Origin: Methylomonas sp. UP202 | GTDB lineage: Bacteria; Pseudomonadota; Gammaproteobacteria; Methylococcales; Methylomonadaceae | Length of the DNA: 64,000 nucleotides | Assembly: GCF_029910655.1 (NCBI RefSeq) | Contig: NZ_CP123897.1 | Span: 3,275,547-3,339,546, forward strand | Reading direction: 5' to 3' | Part shown: positions 17,556 to 25,730 of the stretch, in pieces | Numbering within the stretch: the stretch's first letter is position 1 | Layout: every line of letters begins with the position of its first letter | Position numbers and translations under genes: made by a program | The notes under the pieces: model-generated | The model's input: only the letters and a program-made list of their open reading frames with translations | Databases searched by the model: none | What the model was told of the DNA's origin: nothing

Positions 17556-18347
17556 ATGTTACCGACCCACCGCTTACGTTCGCTATCCTGCCTGGCGCCG
17601 ATGCGCTTTTTGCCGGCCGAGCGTCCGTATCAATCCGCGGCCATCACCGCACGCACCGCCGAAATCAACGAAAGCGGCTTAGGTTTGGTTTTGGCAATCG
17701 GACTGCATCTGACCTGGTTCGGCTTGATGCCGAACAGTGATACCCAACCATCGCCGACGCCGCCGCGCCCCATCATGGTGGAATGGATCAATAGCGCCCA
17801 ACCGGCATCGGAGCCGCCGCAAGTCCAGCCAAAACCGCCGGTCCCGACACCGGCCAAGGCGGTCAACAAAACCAAGGCCGCCGCCAAGCCGCTCAAGCAA
17901 CCGCGTCTAATCGCCGCGGCCAACCATGAATCCGCCTCAAGCGTCGGGCCGGAACCCATACCGGAATTGCCGCCCGCCGAATCCGCGCCAACCCCCGCAA
18001 TCACCCCTTCGGCGCCCGCGCCGGCATCCGCGCCAGCGGAAACCGCCAACGCCTCCGCGCCGTTGAGCCTACCGAACCTGAACGCCGATTATCTAAACAA
18101 TCCGGCGCCTACCTACCCCCCCGCTTCTCGCCAACTGGGCGAACAGGGCAAGGTTCTGCTCCGGGTCCTGGTCAACGGCGGCGGCGGTGTGGACCAAGTC
18201 ACGTTGCGAAAAACCAGCGGCTACGACCGCCTCGACCAAGCCGCGCTGGAAACCGTCAAACAATGGCGTTTCGTACCGGCTCGACGCGGCGAACAAACCG
18301 TCTCCGCCTGGGTCGTGATACCCGTTTCATTCTCTCTGGAAGGATAA
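17556..18347 (+). CDS. tonB: TonB energy-transducing protein
   Basis: The 263-residue protein has an N-terminal membrane anchor (about residues 42-58, GLGLVLAIGLHLTWFGL), a long Pro/Ala/Lys-rich periplasmic spacer (about 65-180) and a C-terminal TonB domain (YPPASRQLGEQGKVLLRVLV...GYDRLDQAALETVKQWRF). It conveys proton-motive energy from ExbB-ExbD to outer-membrane receptors. The 40-residue region before the anchor is longer than usual. It is followed three bases later by exbB. Confidence 0.93.
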   Translation: MLPTHRLRSLSCLAPMRFLPAERPYQSAAITARTAEINESGLGLVLAIGLHLTWFGLMPNSDTQPSPTPPRPIMVEWINSAQPASEPPQVQPKPPVPTPAKAVNKTKAAAKPLKQPRLIAAANHESASSVGPEPIPELPPAESAPTPAITPSAPAPASAPAETANASAPLSLPNLNADYLNNPAPTYPPASRQLGEQGKVLLRVLVNGGGGVDQVTLRKTSGYDRLDQAALETVKQWRFVPARRGEQTVSAWVVIPVSFSLEG

Positions 18348-18350
18348 ACC

Positions 18351-19082
18351 ATGGAACTCAACCAAAGCCTCAATCACTTTCTGAGCCAAACCGACAGCGT
18401 CGGAGCCGGCCTGTTCGGCCTGCTGCTGACGATGTCGGTGGCCAGTTGGTATTTCATCGTCGTGAAAGCGTGGCGCGCGGTGCGCGTGCGGCGCCAAGCC
18501 GACGACTTTCTGCGCCGCTTCTGGAATGCGGACACCTTATCCGAGGTCGCGAGCCAGGTACGAGGCCGCGATCCATTCAGCAACCTAACCCGGCATGCGC
18601 TGGCGGCCAGTCAGCACCACGCCCGCCACGGCCACGGGTTGCAGCAAGCCGGCTCGGCGAGCGACTTCCTGACCCGAGCGATGCGCCGCGCCATCGACGA
18701 AGAAACCGCCCAACTGGAGTGGGGCCTGACCGCGCTCGCCTCGATCGCCAGCACCGCGCCTTTCGTCGGCCTGTTCGGCACGGTGTGGGGGGTTTATCAC
18801 GCGCTGGTCGGTATCGGTCAAGGCGGACTGGCAACCTTGGACCAAATCGCCGGACCGGTCGGCGAAGCGCTGATCATGACCGGCCTGGGTTTGGCGGTCG
18901 CGATTCCGGCGGTGCTGGCCTATAACGACTGCGTGCGCGGCAATCGCCTGTTGCTGTCGCGTCTGGACGGCTTCGCCCATGATCTGTTTGCCTTCCTGAC
19001 CACCGGCAGCGCGCTGAATCCGGGCCAGATCCCCACTCAGCCCATCGGCGCGGAACTGGCTTACGTCGGCGGAGAACACTAA
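18351..19082 (+). CDS. exbB: ExbB, MotA/TolQ/ExbB proton channel protein
   Basis: The 243-residue membrane protein has three hydrophobic segments (about 18-40, 128-150 and 170-195). It also has the ExbB signature in LTALASIASTAPFVGLFGTVWGVYHAL and EALIMTGLGLAVAIPAVLAYN. It forms the pentameric scaffold of the TonB motor in the inner membrane. A one-base overlap with exbD (ATG within TAATGG) indicates coupled translation. Confidence 0.95.
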   Translation: MELNQSLNHFLSQTDSVGAGLFGLLLTMSVASWYFIVVKAWRAVRVRRQADDFLRRFWNADTLSEVASQVRGRDPFSNLTRHALAASQHHARHGHGLQQAGSASDFLTRAMRRAIDEETAQLEWGLTALASIASTAPFVGLFGTVWGVYHALVGIGQGGLATLDQIAGPVGEALIMTGLGLAVAIPAVLAYNDCVRGNRLLLSRLDGFAHDLFAFLTTGSALNPGQIPTQPIGAELAYVGGEH

Positions 19083-19504
19083 TGGCTTTCGGCGGCTTCG
19101 ACAAACAGGGCGCCGGCGGCCACACCGTGTCGGAAATCAACATGATCCCCTTGATCGACGTGATGCTGGTGCTGCTGGTGATTTTCATGATCACCGCGCC
19201 GATGATGACCCACGCGGTGAAAATCGACCTGCCCAAGGCCAGCAGCATTCCGCAACGGCCCGAGCAACCGCCGATCGCGCTGTCCATCGACGCGGACGGC
19301 GGGATATTCTGGAATCGAGACGCGATCGACCGCGACGAATGTCGGCGACGCTTGACGGAAATCGCCCAGTCGCCCGAACAGCCGGAACTGCATGTGCGCG
19401 CCGACCAAAACGTGCCGTACCGTTTCGTTGCCGAGACCTTGGCCGATGCCGCCAAGGCCGGCGTCACCCGAATCGGTTTCGTCTCCGAGCCGGAAAAACC
19501 TTAA
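19082..19504 (+). CDS. exbD: ExbD, TonB motor subunit
   Basis: The 140-residue protein has a cytoplasmic N-terminus, one membrane helix (about 20-42) with the essential Asp in NMIPLIDVMLVLLVIFM, and a periplasmic domain (KIDLPKASS...PIALSIDADGGIFWN). Together with ExbB it uses the proton gradient to energise TonB. It ends the tonB-exbB-exbD group. Confidence 0.95.
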   Translation: MAFGGFDKQGAGGHTVSEINMIPLIDVMLVLLVIFMITAPMMTHAVKIDLPKASSIPQRPEQPPIALSIDADGGIFWNRDAIDRDECRRRLTEIAQSPEQPELHVRADQNVPYRFVAETLADAAKAGVTRIGFVSEPEKP

Positions 19505-19826
19505 CCCGCGCGGCCGGACCGCGATCCGGCCAACCCGCCACCCAGCCTTCGACCGCCAGGTAGCCGAATACTCGAGGACAACGCTAGTCTCACGGAGCAC
19601 GCATGCGAATTCCGATGTTATCGGTACCGCTCCCGGCGCGGAACCCGAGCACTGATGGCAAGGCTGCCGCGAACCGCCGTTTGAACAGCGCGGCGGTCGC
19701 GACTGCGACGGATGCCGACCAGGATAGGTCGGCCGACAAGGATGTCACCCTTCCGTTTGCCGCCAAGCCATCGAACGGCCCGACGACGCCATGGCGTCTC
19801 CGGCGGATAGAGAAAGTACCGATTTA

Positions 19827-19987
19827 TTAATGCTACTTTGTCAGATTCTCGGTAGTGCCCGTCATTTCGGCAGGGATTGCCGAAATCCAGACCTCACGGA
19901 CGGATCGAAGCTTGCTATCCATGGCACTGGATGCCCGCGTCCCGGCGGGCATGACGGCATTGCTTAAATCTGACAAAGTAGAATTAA
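19827..19987. repeat. MITE-like element with near-perfect terminal inverted repeats
   Basis: About 161 bases bounded by 21-base inverted repeats with one mismatch (core CTACTTTGTCAGATT at 19833-19847 and its complement at 19967-19981), both ending in TTAA. The interior carries CATTTCGGCAGGGATTGCCG and CCCGCGTCCCGGCGGGC palindromes, of a type widely seen in proteobacterial intergenic repeats. It has no coding capacity. Confidence 0.75.
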
Positions 19988-19998
19988 CCCGGCCCTCA

Positions 19999-20062
19999 CC
20001 GTTCGCCCCGAGCCTGTCGAAGGGCACGCCAGCTTGAGCTTAGCCGAGCTCGGCCCGAACGG
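19999..20062. repeat. REP-like palindrome, copy 1 (intergenic)
   Basis: Core element bounded by CCGTTCG and CGAACGG, containing GAGCCTGTCGAAGGGC and a second hairpin arm around GAGCTTAGCCGAGCTC. Four further copies follow at 24321, 25621, 25777 and 28684, all within the heme locus. The same GCCTGTCGAAGG motif is common in proteobacterial REP families. Confidence 0.8.
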
Positions 20063-20227
20063 AATATCAGTGATATGTGGGGGGCCGCGTTAATAAAACG
20101 GATTGTCCGACCGGCCAACTCGGCGACGACACGGCCCAAGCGGCCTGTCGATATTGTTTGATCTTAAACCCCGTCAGCCCCCTAGCCAACGTGCCAGGCA
20201 GCCAGCGATAGCGACTGTTTACGACAC

Positions 20228-22651
20228 ATGGTTACCAACGACGAATTTTCCAAGATGCGATACGGCGGCTGTCCCGACCCGAACCGCCCAAGACAGCCGG
20301 CACCCCGCCAAGCCGGGCTCTGCCTGCTGCTGTGCCTGCTGGCCGGCGCGGCGGCGGCCGAGGACGCGGCTGGCGACGCGGCGGAAGAGCTCGAATTGCC
20401 GACCGTCGCGGTCAAGGCCGCCGCCGAAAAGAAACCGACCGCCCCCGCCGGTACCCAATCGACGATAGACGCGGCGACGATAGAGCAACGCATGGTCCGC
20501 GACATCAAGGATCTGATTCGCTACGAACCCGGCGTCAATGTCGGCAGCGATCCGCAGCGTTTCGGCTCGACCGGCTTCACGATACGCGGACTAGGCGGCA
20601 ACCGGGTATTGATGCAGATCGACGGCGTGCGCCTGCCGGACAGCTTCAGCATCGGCTCGTTCGCCAATTCAACCCGCAACGCGGTGGACATGGACGCGCT
20701 GAAAGCGGTCGAGATCGTACGCGGCAGCGGCCCGGCGGCCTATGGCGGCGACGCGCTGGGCGGCACCGTCAATTTCGTCACCAAGGACCCGCAAGACTAT
20801 TTGAAGGTATTCGGCAAAACCAGCTATACCGGCCTGAAATTGCATTACAACACCACCGATAACCAATTCAGCCAAACCGGCACCGCCGCCGGCGCGCTGG
20901 GCGGCTGGGAGGGATTGGCGGTGTTCACCCACAGCCACGGCAACGAAACCGACAACCAAGGCGGCATCGACACACGCGATGCGCGGCGAACCCTGCCCAG
21001 CCCGCAAGACAATCAGGGTTACAACCTGCTGGCTAAATTGCTGTACCGTTTCAACGACGATAATGTGTTGCGGATCAGTGGCGAATGGCTGAACAAAGTC
21101 TCGGAGTTCGACGCGTTGTACGGCCAGAATCTGGACATCAGCAACCGCTTCGTCAACCGGATGTTGACCGACGACGACCAATCGCGTTGGCGGCTGGCAC
21201 TGGACCACACGCTGAAAGCCGTGCAAACGCCGCTGTTCGACCAAGTCTTCTGGCAGTTTTACACGGAACGCTCGGCCACCCGCCAGGTCACTTTTCAGGA
21301 CCGGACCTCCAATGCCAACGGCCACGTATTGGTCGAGCGCATCTTCGATTTCGATAACCAGGACTTCGGCGGCCAACTGCGACTGGACAAGCATTTCCAG
21401 GTCGCCGTCGGCGAGCACGACCTGCAATACGGCGGCCAGATCAGCAAAAACAGCGTGGCCCAGCAGCGCGACGGCACCCTAACCTGCCTGACCGGCAAAC
21501 CGCGTCCGCCGCGCCAGGGCGGCGTCACCCCGGAGTGCGGCAACGGCAAGGGTACCGTCACCCATACGATACTGCCCGACGAATTTCCGGTGCGCGACTT
21601 TCCGCTCAGCACCGTTACCAAGGCCGGCGCTTACCTGCAGGACACGATAGGCCTATTCGACCGGCGCATCGAACTGATCCCCGGCGGCCGTTGGGAATAC
21701 TACCGGCTATTGCCACAAAGCGATTACCTGTTCGAAAAAGCTTCGGCCCAAGCCGTCGCGGAAGGCGCGGCCCCCATCGTACCGACCATTAAGGACGCCG
21801 AAGCCTTTCTACCCAAATTCGGCGCGCTGCTGCATTTGAACGCCACCTTCACGCTGCACGGCCAATATAGCCACGGCTTCCGGGGTCCCAACTTCAGCGA
21901 CAGCAATCTGGGCTTTACCAATGCCACCTTCGGCTACACCACGATACCCAACAGCGCCTTGACCCCGGAAACCAGCGTCGGCGCCGAAGTCGGCTTGCGC
22001 GGCCAGGGCGGCGCCGGCCAATTCGACGCGACCTTGTTCCGCAACGACTACGAGGACTTCATGTACGACGCGACCATCTGCGACCAAGGCAGCGGCTGCC
22101 AATACCTGACCTTTCAAACCGTCAACAGCCCCGATCCCATCCGCATGCAAGGCGTCGAATTCAAGAGCCAAGTATTTCTGGATTGGTTTTGGCCCGAACT
22201 GTCCGGCGCCAGCCTGCTGCTGAGCGGCTCCTACACCGAAGGTACCAATCTGCGTAGCGGCCGGAGCGACGATGTCGCGTTGCGTAAGATCAGTCCTATC
22301 AAGGGCGTGGTCGGCCTGCGTTACGATCGAGCCGCCGGCGATTGGGGCGGCGAACTGATCCTGACCCTGGTCGGCCCCAAACAGGCGGCCACGGCGCCGG
22401 CCGACGCCAGCTATTTGACCAGCGGCTACGGCGTCGTCGATTTCAACGCCTATTACCGGATCAATCCGCACGTCAGCCTAAACCTGGGCGTGTTCAACGT
22501 CTTCGACAGCCGTTACATCGATTGGGAAGACGTGGACACCCAAGAAAGCAATCCGCACCGAAATTTGGGTCCGTTCGCCAATGCCGACATCCGCGACCGC
22601 TATTCCCGGCCCGGCCGCAACCTCGGCGTCACGCTGAAAATCGCTTACTGA
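20228..22651 (+). CDS. TonB-dependent outer-membrane receptor, heme/hemoglobin type
   Basis: The 807-residue protein has a signal region (LCLLLCLLAGAAAAE, about 36-50), an N-terminal plug (LIRYEPGVNVG, GNRVLMQIDGVRLPDSF, then VRGSGPAAYGGDALGGTVNF) and a C-terminal barrel ending in an aromatic-rich strand (GRNLGVTLKIAY). The plug matches the hemoglobin/heme/transferrin receptor family. TonB-ExbBD upstream would energise it, and HmuTUV downstream would take the ligand onward. The start at 20228 is uncertain; an ATG at 20255 is also possible. Heme as ligand is inferred from context. Confidence 0.92.
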   Translation: MVTNDEFSKMRYGGCPDPNRPRQPAPRQAGLCLLLCLLAGAAAAEDAAGDAAEELELPTVAVKAAAEKKPTAPAGTQSTIDAATIEQRMVRDIKDLIRYEPGVNVGSDPQRFGSTGFTIRGLGGNRVLMQIDGVRLPDSFSIGSFANSTRNAVDMDALKAVEIVRGSGPAAYGGDALGGTVNFVTKDPQDYLKVFGKTSYTGLKLHYNTTDNQFSQTGTAAGALGGWEGLAVFTHSHGNETDNQGGIDTRDARRTLPSPQDNQGYNLLAKLLYRFNDDNVLRISGEWLNKVSEFDALYGQNLDISNRFVNRMLTDDDQSRWRLALDHTLKAVQTPLFDQVFWQFYTERSATRQVTFQDRTSNANGHVLVERIFDFDNQDFGGQLRLDKHFQVAVGEHDLQYGGQISKNSVAQQRDGTLTCLTGKPRPPRQGGVTPECGNGKGTVTHTILPDEFPVRDFPLSTVTKAGAYLQDTIGLFDRRIELIPGGRWEYYRLLPQSDYLFEKASAQAVAEGAAPIVPTIKDAEAFLPKFGALLHLNATFTLHGQYSHGFRGPNFSDSNLGFTNATFGYTTIPNSALTPETSVGAEVGLRGQGGAGQFDATLFRNDYEDFMYDATICDQGSGCQYLTFQTVNSPDPIRMQGVEFKSQVFLDWFWPELSGASLLLSGSYTEGTNLRSGRSDDVALRKISPIKGVVGLRYDRAAGDWGGELILTLVGPKQAATAPADASYLTSGYGVVDFNAYYRINPHVSLNLGVFNVFDSRYIDWEDVDTQESNPHRNLGPFANADIRDRYSRPGRNLGVTLKIAY

Positions 22652-22662
22652 AGAGAACCACG

Positions 22663-22911
22663 ATGAATCATAGCCACCGGGCCAACGGCCCGAAAAAACA
22701 ACTGGAAGCCTTGTTCGACGAACTGTTGCACCACGACGGCTTCGGCGAACTGCGCGTGGAAATGCGCCTGCTCAAGCGCGGCCAGAAGGAAGTCATCATT
22801 CATTGCGGCAAGCAATACCGCTATGTCGTGGATTTCCAGTCCCGCTACCGGCCGCCGACGGAACTCGCCGCGCCGCCGCGCGAGCGGGCCGGCCTGGACG
22901 AAACCTCATGA
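22663..22911 (+). CDS. small basic protein downstream of the heme receptor, unknown function
   Basis: An 82-residue, hydrophilic protein (ELRVEMRLLKRGQKEVIIHCGKQYRYVVDF in two segments, residues about 30-62) with a beta-rich look. It starts 11 bases after the receptor stop with GAAGAGA upstream, so is likely translated from the receptor message. No family recognised; a regulatory or heme-related role is only suggested by position. Confidence 0.65.
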   Translation: MNHSHRANGPKKQLEALFDELLHHDGFGELRVEMRLLKRGQKEVIIHCGKQYRYVVDFQSRYRPPTELAAPPRERAGLDETS

Positions 22912-23057
22912 GTTTTTCCCATCCGCCACCGCCGATGGCGTCAGCCATCGTGGATCGCCGGCTCGGGGCCGAAGCGGCGGATCGTATATTCGGCAATACC
23001 TGCGCACCGTCTTCCTGGCGAAGAGCTGCGTTCACATTCATTCAAAGGACATTACCC

Positions 23058-23795
23058 ATGAAACACTTGCATCAATCGACCCTGATCGCCAGCCTGCTGG
23101 CCGTTGCCGGCATCGCCAACGCCGATTACACCAACAATCCCGATCCCTACGCGGCGGGCTACGGCTTCGACACCCCGAGCGAAGCCGCTTGGGGCGGTTG
23201 GGATCGCGGCGACACCGGCACGCTCTACGCGGAATGGGACACCTTCGTCGACAGTTCCTACCCCGGCACTCGCACCGCCGCGCCGGACGTCGGCAGCGCC
23301 GGCACCAGCAATGCCAATCTGGCCTGGAACAGCGGCACCTTCGTGGCCGGCTCGGGCAATCTGTACAGCTTCAGCGTCGTCGAAAACTTCGTCGCCTCGC
23401 TGAGCGGCAGTACTTCCGGCGCCACCCGCGCGGTGCTGCAATTCGAAACCTGGGGCGTCGAAGCCAATTACTCCAGCATTCTGCTCAACGGCGAGGCGCC
23501 GACCTATACCGCGCAGACCTACTACGATCCGGCCTACGACAGCTCGTTCGGCGCGGTCGCGCTGGTGCAGTATCTGGCCTTTTGGGATCTGCCGACCGCG
23601 GCGGCCAGCTATCAATTCACGTTCGGCAGCGCCGAACCCAGCCTGAGCCTGGGCCAAGTGGCAATCGACATCGGTCCGCTGACTACCTCGGGCGGACCGA
23701 TTTCCAACGTGCCGTTGCCGGCGGCGGTTTGGATGTTCGGTACCGGTCTGATGTCGCTGCTCTACGCGAACCGCCGTAACTCCCTGGCCGCTTGA
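23058..23795 (+). CDS. secreted protein with VPLPAA (PEP-CTERM-like) sorting tail
   Basis: From the ATG at 23058 (AAGGA site; longer frames are unsupported) the 245-residue product has a signal peptide (cleavage near ANA, residue 22). A Gly/Tyr/Ser-rich beta-type domain with almost no Cys follows. The C-terminal sorting signal has VPLPAAVWMFGTGLMSLL and a final RR. Such tails direct proteins to exosortase-type processing. It lies inside the heme uptake operon between the receptor and the HemS-like gene, so it may be a surface heme-capturing protein, but no hemophore motif is visible. Confidence 0.8.
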   Translation: MKHLHQSTLIASLLAVAGIANADYTNNPDPYAAGYGFDTPSEAAWGGWDRGDTGTLYAEWDTFVDSSYPGTRTAAPDVGSAGTSNANLAWNSGTFVAGSGNLYSFSVVENFVASLSGSTSGATRAVLQFETWGVEANYSSILLNGEAPTYTAQTYYDPAYDSSFGAVALVQYLAFWDLPTAAASYQFTFGSAEPSLSLGQVAIDIGPLTTSGGPISNVPLPAAVWMFGTGLMSLLYANRRNSLAA

Positions 23796-23867
23796 TGCGA
23801 CCGCCGCCTTGCGCGAGCCCCCCCGCCGCGCAAGGCGGCCCCTTCCTCGACCTGTAGGAGAATCGCT

Positions 23868-25013
23868 ATGCTAAACACTCAATTGACCCAAGACGCCACC
23901 GCGCCGGACACCTTAAAAGCCGCATGGCGCGAATTGCTAAGTTGCCGGCCGCACCTGCGGATACGCGACGCGGCCGCCACGCTGGGCGTCAGCGAAGCGG
24001 AACTGTTGGCCACGGGCTGCGGCGACAACGTCATCCGGCTGCAAACCGGCGACTGGCCGGCGCTGCTGAGCGGCGTCGCCGCACTGGGACCGGTGATGGC
24101 GCTGACCCGCAACGCCGCCGCCGTCCACGAAAAAACCGGCGAATACGCTCGGCCGCAAGCCCACGGCCGGCTGGCGATCGTCGCCGGCCGCCGCATCGAC
24201 CTGTGTCTGGCGCTAAGCGACTGGTATTGCGCTTACGCGGTCAGCGAAGCGTCGGCCGACGGCCCGCGCCGCAGTCTGCAATTCTTCGGTGCCGACGGCG
24301 AAGCCGTCCACAAGATATATCTATTATCCCAACCCTTAAAGACCGTTCGCCCCCAGCCTGTCGAAGGACGAACGACCTCGGGCTTAGACGAACCGAGCCC
24401 GAACGGAATGCCCTCGAGCAATCGGACCGGGGACATAAACCAAGGCGCGAATATCGAAGCCTATTGGGATTTAGTCGAGCGCTTTCGCGCCGCCGATCAG
24501 TCGACACGGCTGGAACTGCCCGCCACCGCGCCCGGCGCGCCGTGGCTAAACCCGCAGCCGGAGTTGCCGGCCCAATGGCAGCGCTGGACCGCATTGTGGC
24601 GCCACGCCGAAACCCGGCAAGCGGCCGCGTGCCTGCCGGCCGGGCTGTTTCGGGATTTCGTCGGTCAACTGGCGCAAGCCTTGCTGCCTATCCACATCCT
24701 GACCGCCAGCCGCGCCGCGTTGCAAGTCCATGCCGGCCCGGTGCAAAACCTGCGGATTACCGGTCCCTGGTTCAACATCCTCGATCCCCAGTTCAATCTG
24801 CATTTAAACGAGACCGCCATCGATCACTTGGCGATCGCCGAACTAGCCTTCCGCCACCAACGCTTTAGCGGCCTGCTGCTGCGCGACGGCGCCGGCCGAA
24901 CCGTCGCGGCGCTATGTGGCGAATTCGACGAAGACGCCGGCGAGAGTCCGCCGTGGCGCGACTTCCTGGCGGCACTACAGCGCTCGGCATCCCCAAGACC
25001 AACCCAGGTCTAG
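23868..25013 (+). CDS. hmuS: HemS/HmuS-like cytoplasmic heme-handling factor with an in-frame REP insertion
   Basis: The 381-residue protein resembles the duplicated HemS/ChuS fold: an N-terminal half (LLSCRPHLRIRDAAATLGVSEAELLATG) and a C-terminal half (ILTASRAALQVHAGPVQNLRITGPWFNILDPQFNLHL). The family binds heme in the cytoplasm and passes it on or degrades it. Family members are about 340-350 residues. The excess of about 36 is explained by a REP element (24321-24433) translated in-frame between HKIYLL and NIEAYWDLVERF. The insertion falls at the inter-half linker, so function may survive. Strong AGGAG site at the start. Confidence 0.85.
   Translation: MLNTQLTQDATAPDTLKAAWRELLSCRPHLRIRDAAATLGVSEAELLATGCGDNVIRLQTGDWPALLSGVAALGPVMALTRNAAAVHEKTGEYARPQAHGRLAIVAGRRIDLCLALSDWYCAYAVSEASADGPRRSLQFFGADGEAVHKIYLLSQPLKTVRPQPVEGRTTSGLDEPSPNGMPSSNRTGDINQGANIEAYWDLVERFRAADQSTRLELPATAPGAPWLNPQPELPAQWQRWTALWRHAETRQAAACLPAGLFRDFVGQLAQALLPIHILTASRAALQVHAGPVQNLRITGPWFNILDPQFNLHLNETAIDHLAIAELAFRHQRFSGLLLRDGAGRTVAALCGEFDEDAGESPPWRDFLAALQRSASPRPTQV
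24321..24433. repeat. REP-like element, copy 2, inside the hmuS-like coding sequence
   Basis: The CCGTTCG...CGAACGG core (24343-24406) with the same flanking arms as the other copies (CTATTATCC at the left, CGGACCGG at the right). It introduces about 36 codons without a stop or frameshift into the HemS-like gene. Confidence 0.85.
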
Positions 25014-25052
25014 CCCGACCACTTTGTCATTTTTTCCCGGAGAACTTTTATC

Positions 25053-25589
25053 ATGAACCACCCAAACATCGATCTCAACCAAGTCCGCGCCGCCTGTCAA
25101 GCCCTGCCGCAAAGCTTCGACTCGGTGCTGATGGCGACCGTCAGCGCCGCCGGAGAACCGGAAGCCAGTTACGCCGCCTACGTGCGCCACGACGGCGACT
25201 ACTACATCTACGTCAGTGAACTATCCGCCCATACCCGTAACCTGCTCGACAACGGCAAGGTCTGTCTGCTGTTCGTCGAAGACGAAACCAAGGCCGCTCA
25301 CTTGTTCGCCCGCCAGCGCGTGACCTACCACTGCGCCGCCGCCGAAATCGACCGCGATACCGCATCCTTCGAATACCTGATGAGTCTGTTCGAGGAAAAA
25401 TTCGGCGCCTTCATCCGCCAATTACGAAAAATGCAGGACTTTCATTTGTTCCGGATACGGCCGCAACGCGGCAGTTTCGTGCAAGGTTTCGCCAAGGCGT
25501 TCGCGATCGAAGGCGACGACTTGGCGCAAATCCGCCACGTCAACGACGTCGGCCACCAGACCCGCGAACCGGCCGAAGCGCCGGCATAG
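25053..25589 (+). CDS. hutZ: HugZ/HutZ-type heme utilisation protein (split-barrel flavin-like fold)
   Basis: The 178-residue protein has a pyridoxamine-phosphate-oxidase-like split barrel (SVLMATVSAAGEPEASYAAYV, then YYIYVSELSAHTRNLL and VCLLFVED) and the HugZ-type tail DFHLFRIRPQRGSFVQGFAKAF followed by RHVNDVGH, whose histidine is a likely heme ligand. HugZ/HutZ proteins bind heme and in several pathogens open the ring oxidatively to release iron. It follows the HemS-like gene by about 40 bases with a GGAGAA site. Confidence 0.87.
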   Translation: MNHPNIDLNQVRAACQALPQSFDSVLMATVSAAGEPEASYAAYVRHDGDYYIYVSELSAHTRNLLDNGKVCLLFVEDETKAAHLFARQRVTYHCAAAEIDRDTASFEYLMSLFEEKFGAFIRQLRKMQDFHLFRIRPQRGSFVQGFAKAFAIEGDDLAQIRHVNDVGHQTREPAEAPA

Positions 25590-25620
25590 GCGGAGCGACT
25601 TTAGCCGCGAGCGAGGCAGC

Positions 25621-25728
25621 CTATCGATCCTGCCATTAAATACCGTTCGTCCTGAGCCTGTCGAAGGGCGAACTACCTCGAGCTTCGACGAGCCCAGCCC
25701 TAACGGAGCACCAGGGATAAATAGGGCC
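25621..25728. repeat. REP-like element, copy 3, ending three bases before hmuT
   Basis: Starts CTATCGATCCTGCC and ends GGGATAAATAGGGCC, with the GTTCG...TAACGG core. It sits between hutZ and hmuT, and its right arm supplies the sequence immediately before the hmuT ATG at 25731, including the only ribosome-site-like AGGG. Confidence 0.8.
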
Positions 25729-25730
25729 TA

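Larger units (their letters stand above)
19505..20227. other. repeat-bearing gap between exbD and the heme receptor gene
   Basis: About 720 bases with no supported gene. A short open frame at 19603-19830 lacks a ribosome site and any recognisable motif. The gap holds a MITE-like element (19827-19987) and a REP-like palindrome (19999-20062), followed by about 165 bases up to the receptor start without a visible Fur box. Confidence 0.55.

Noticed and set aside
19603..19830. 75-residue frame between exbD and the MITE
   Set aside because: No motif or ribosome site; low-complexity composition typical of chance frames.
22803..23795. Two longer frames starting upstream of the sorting-tail protein
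   Set aside because: The signal peptide and ribosome site place the start at 23058; the upstream codons overlap the preceding small gene.
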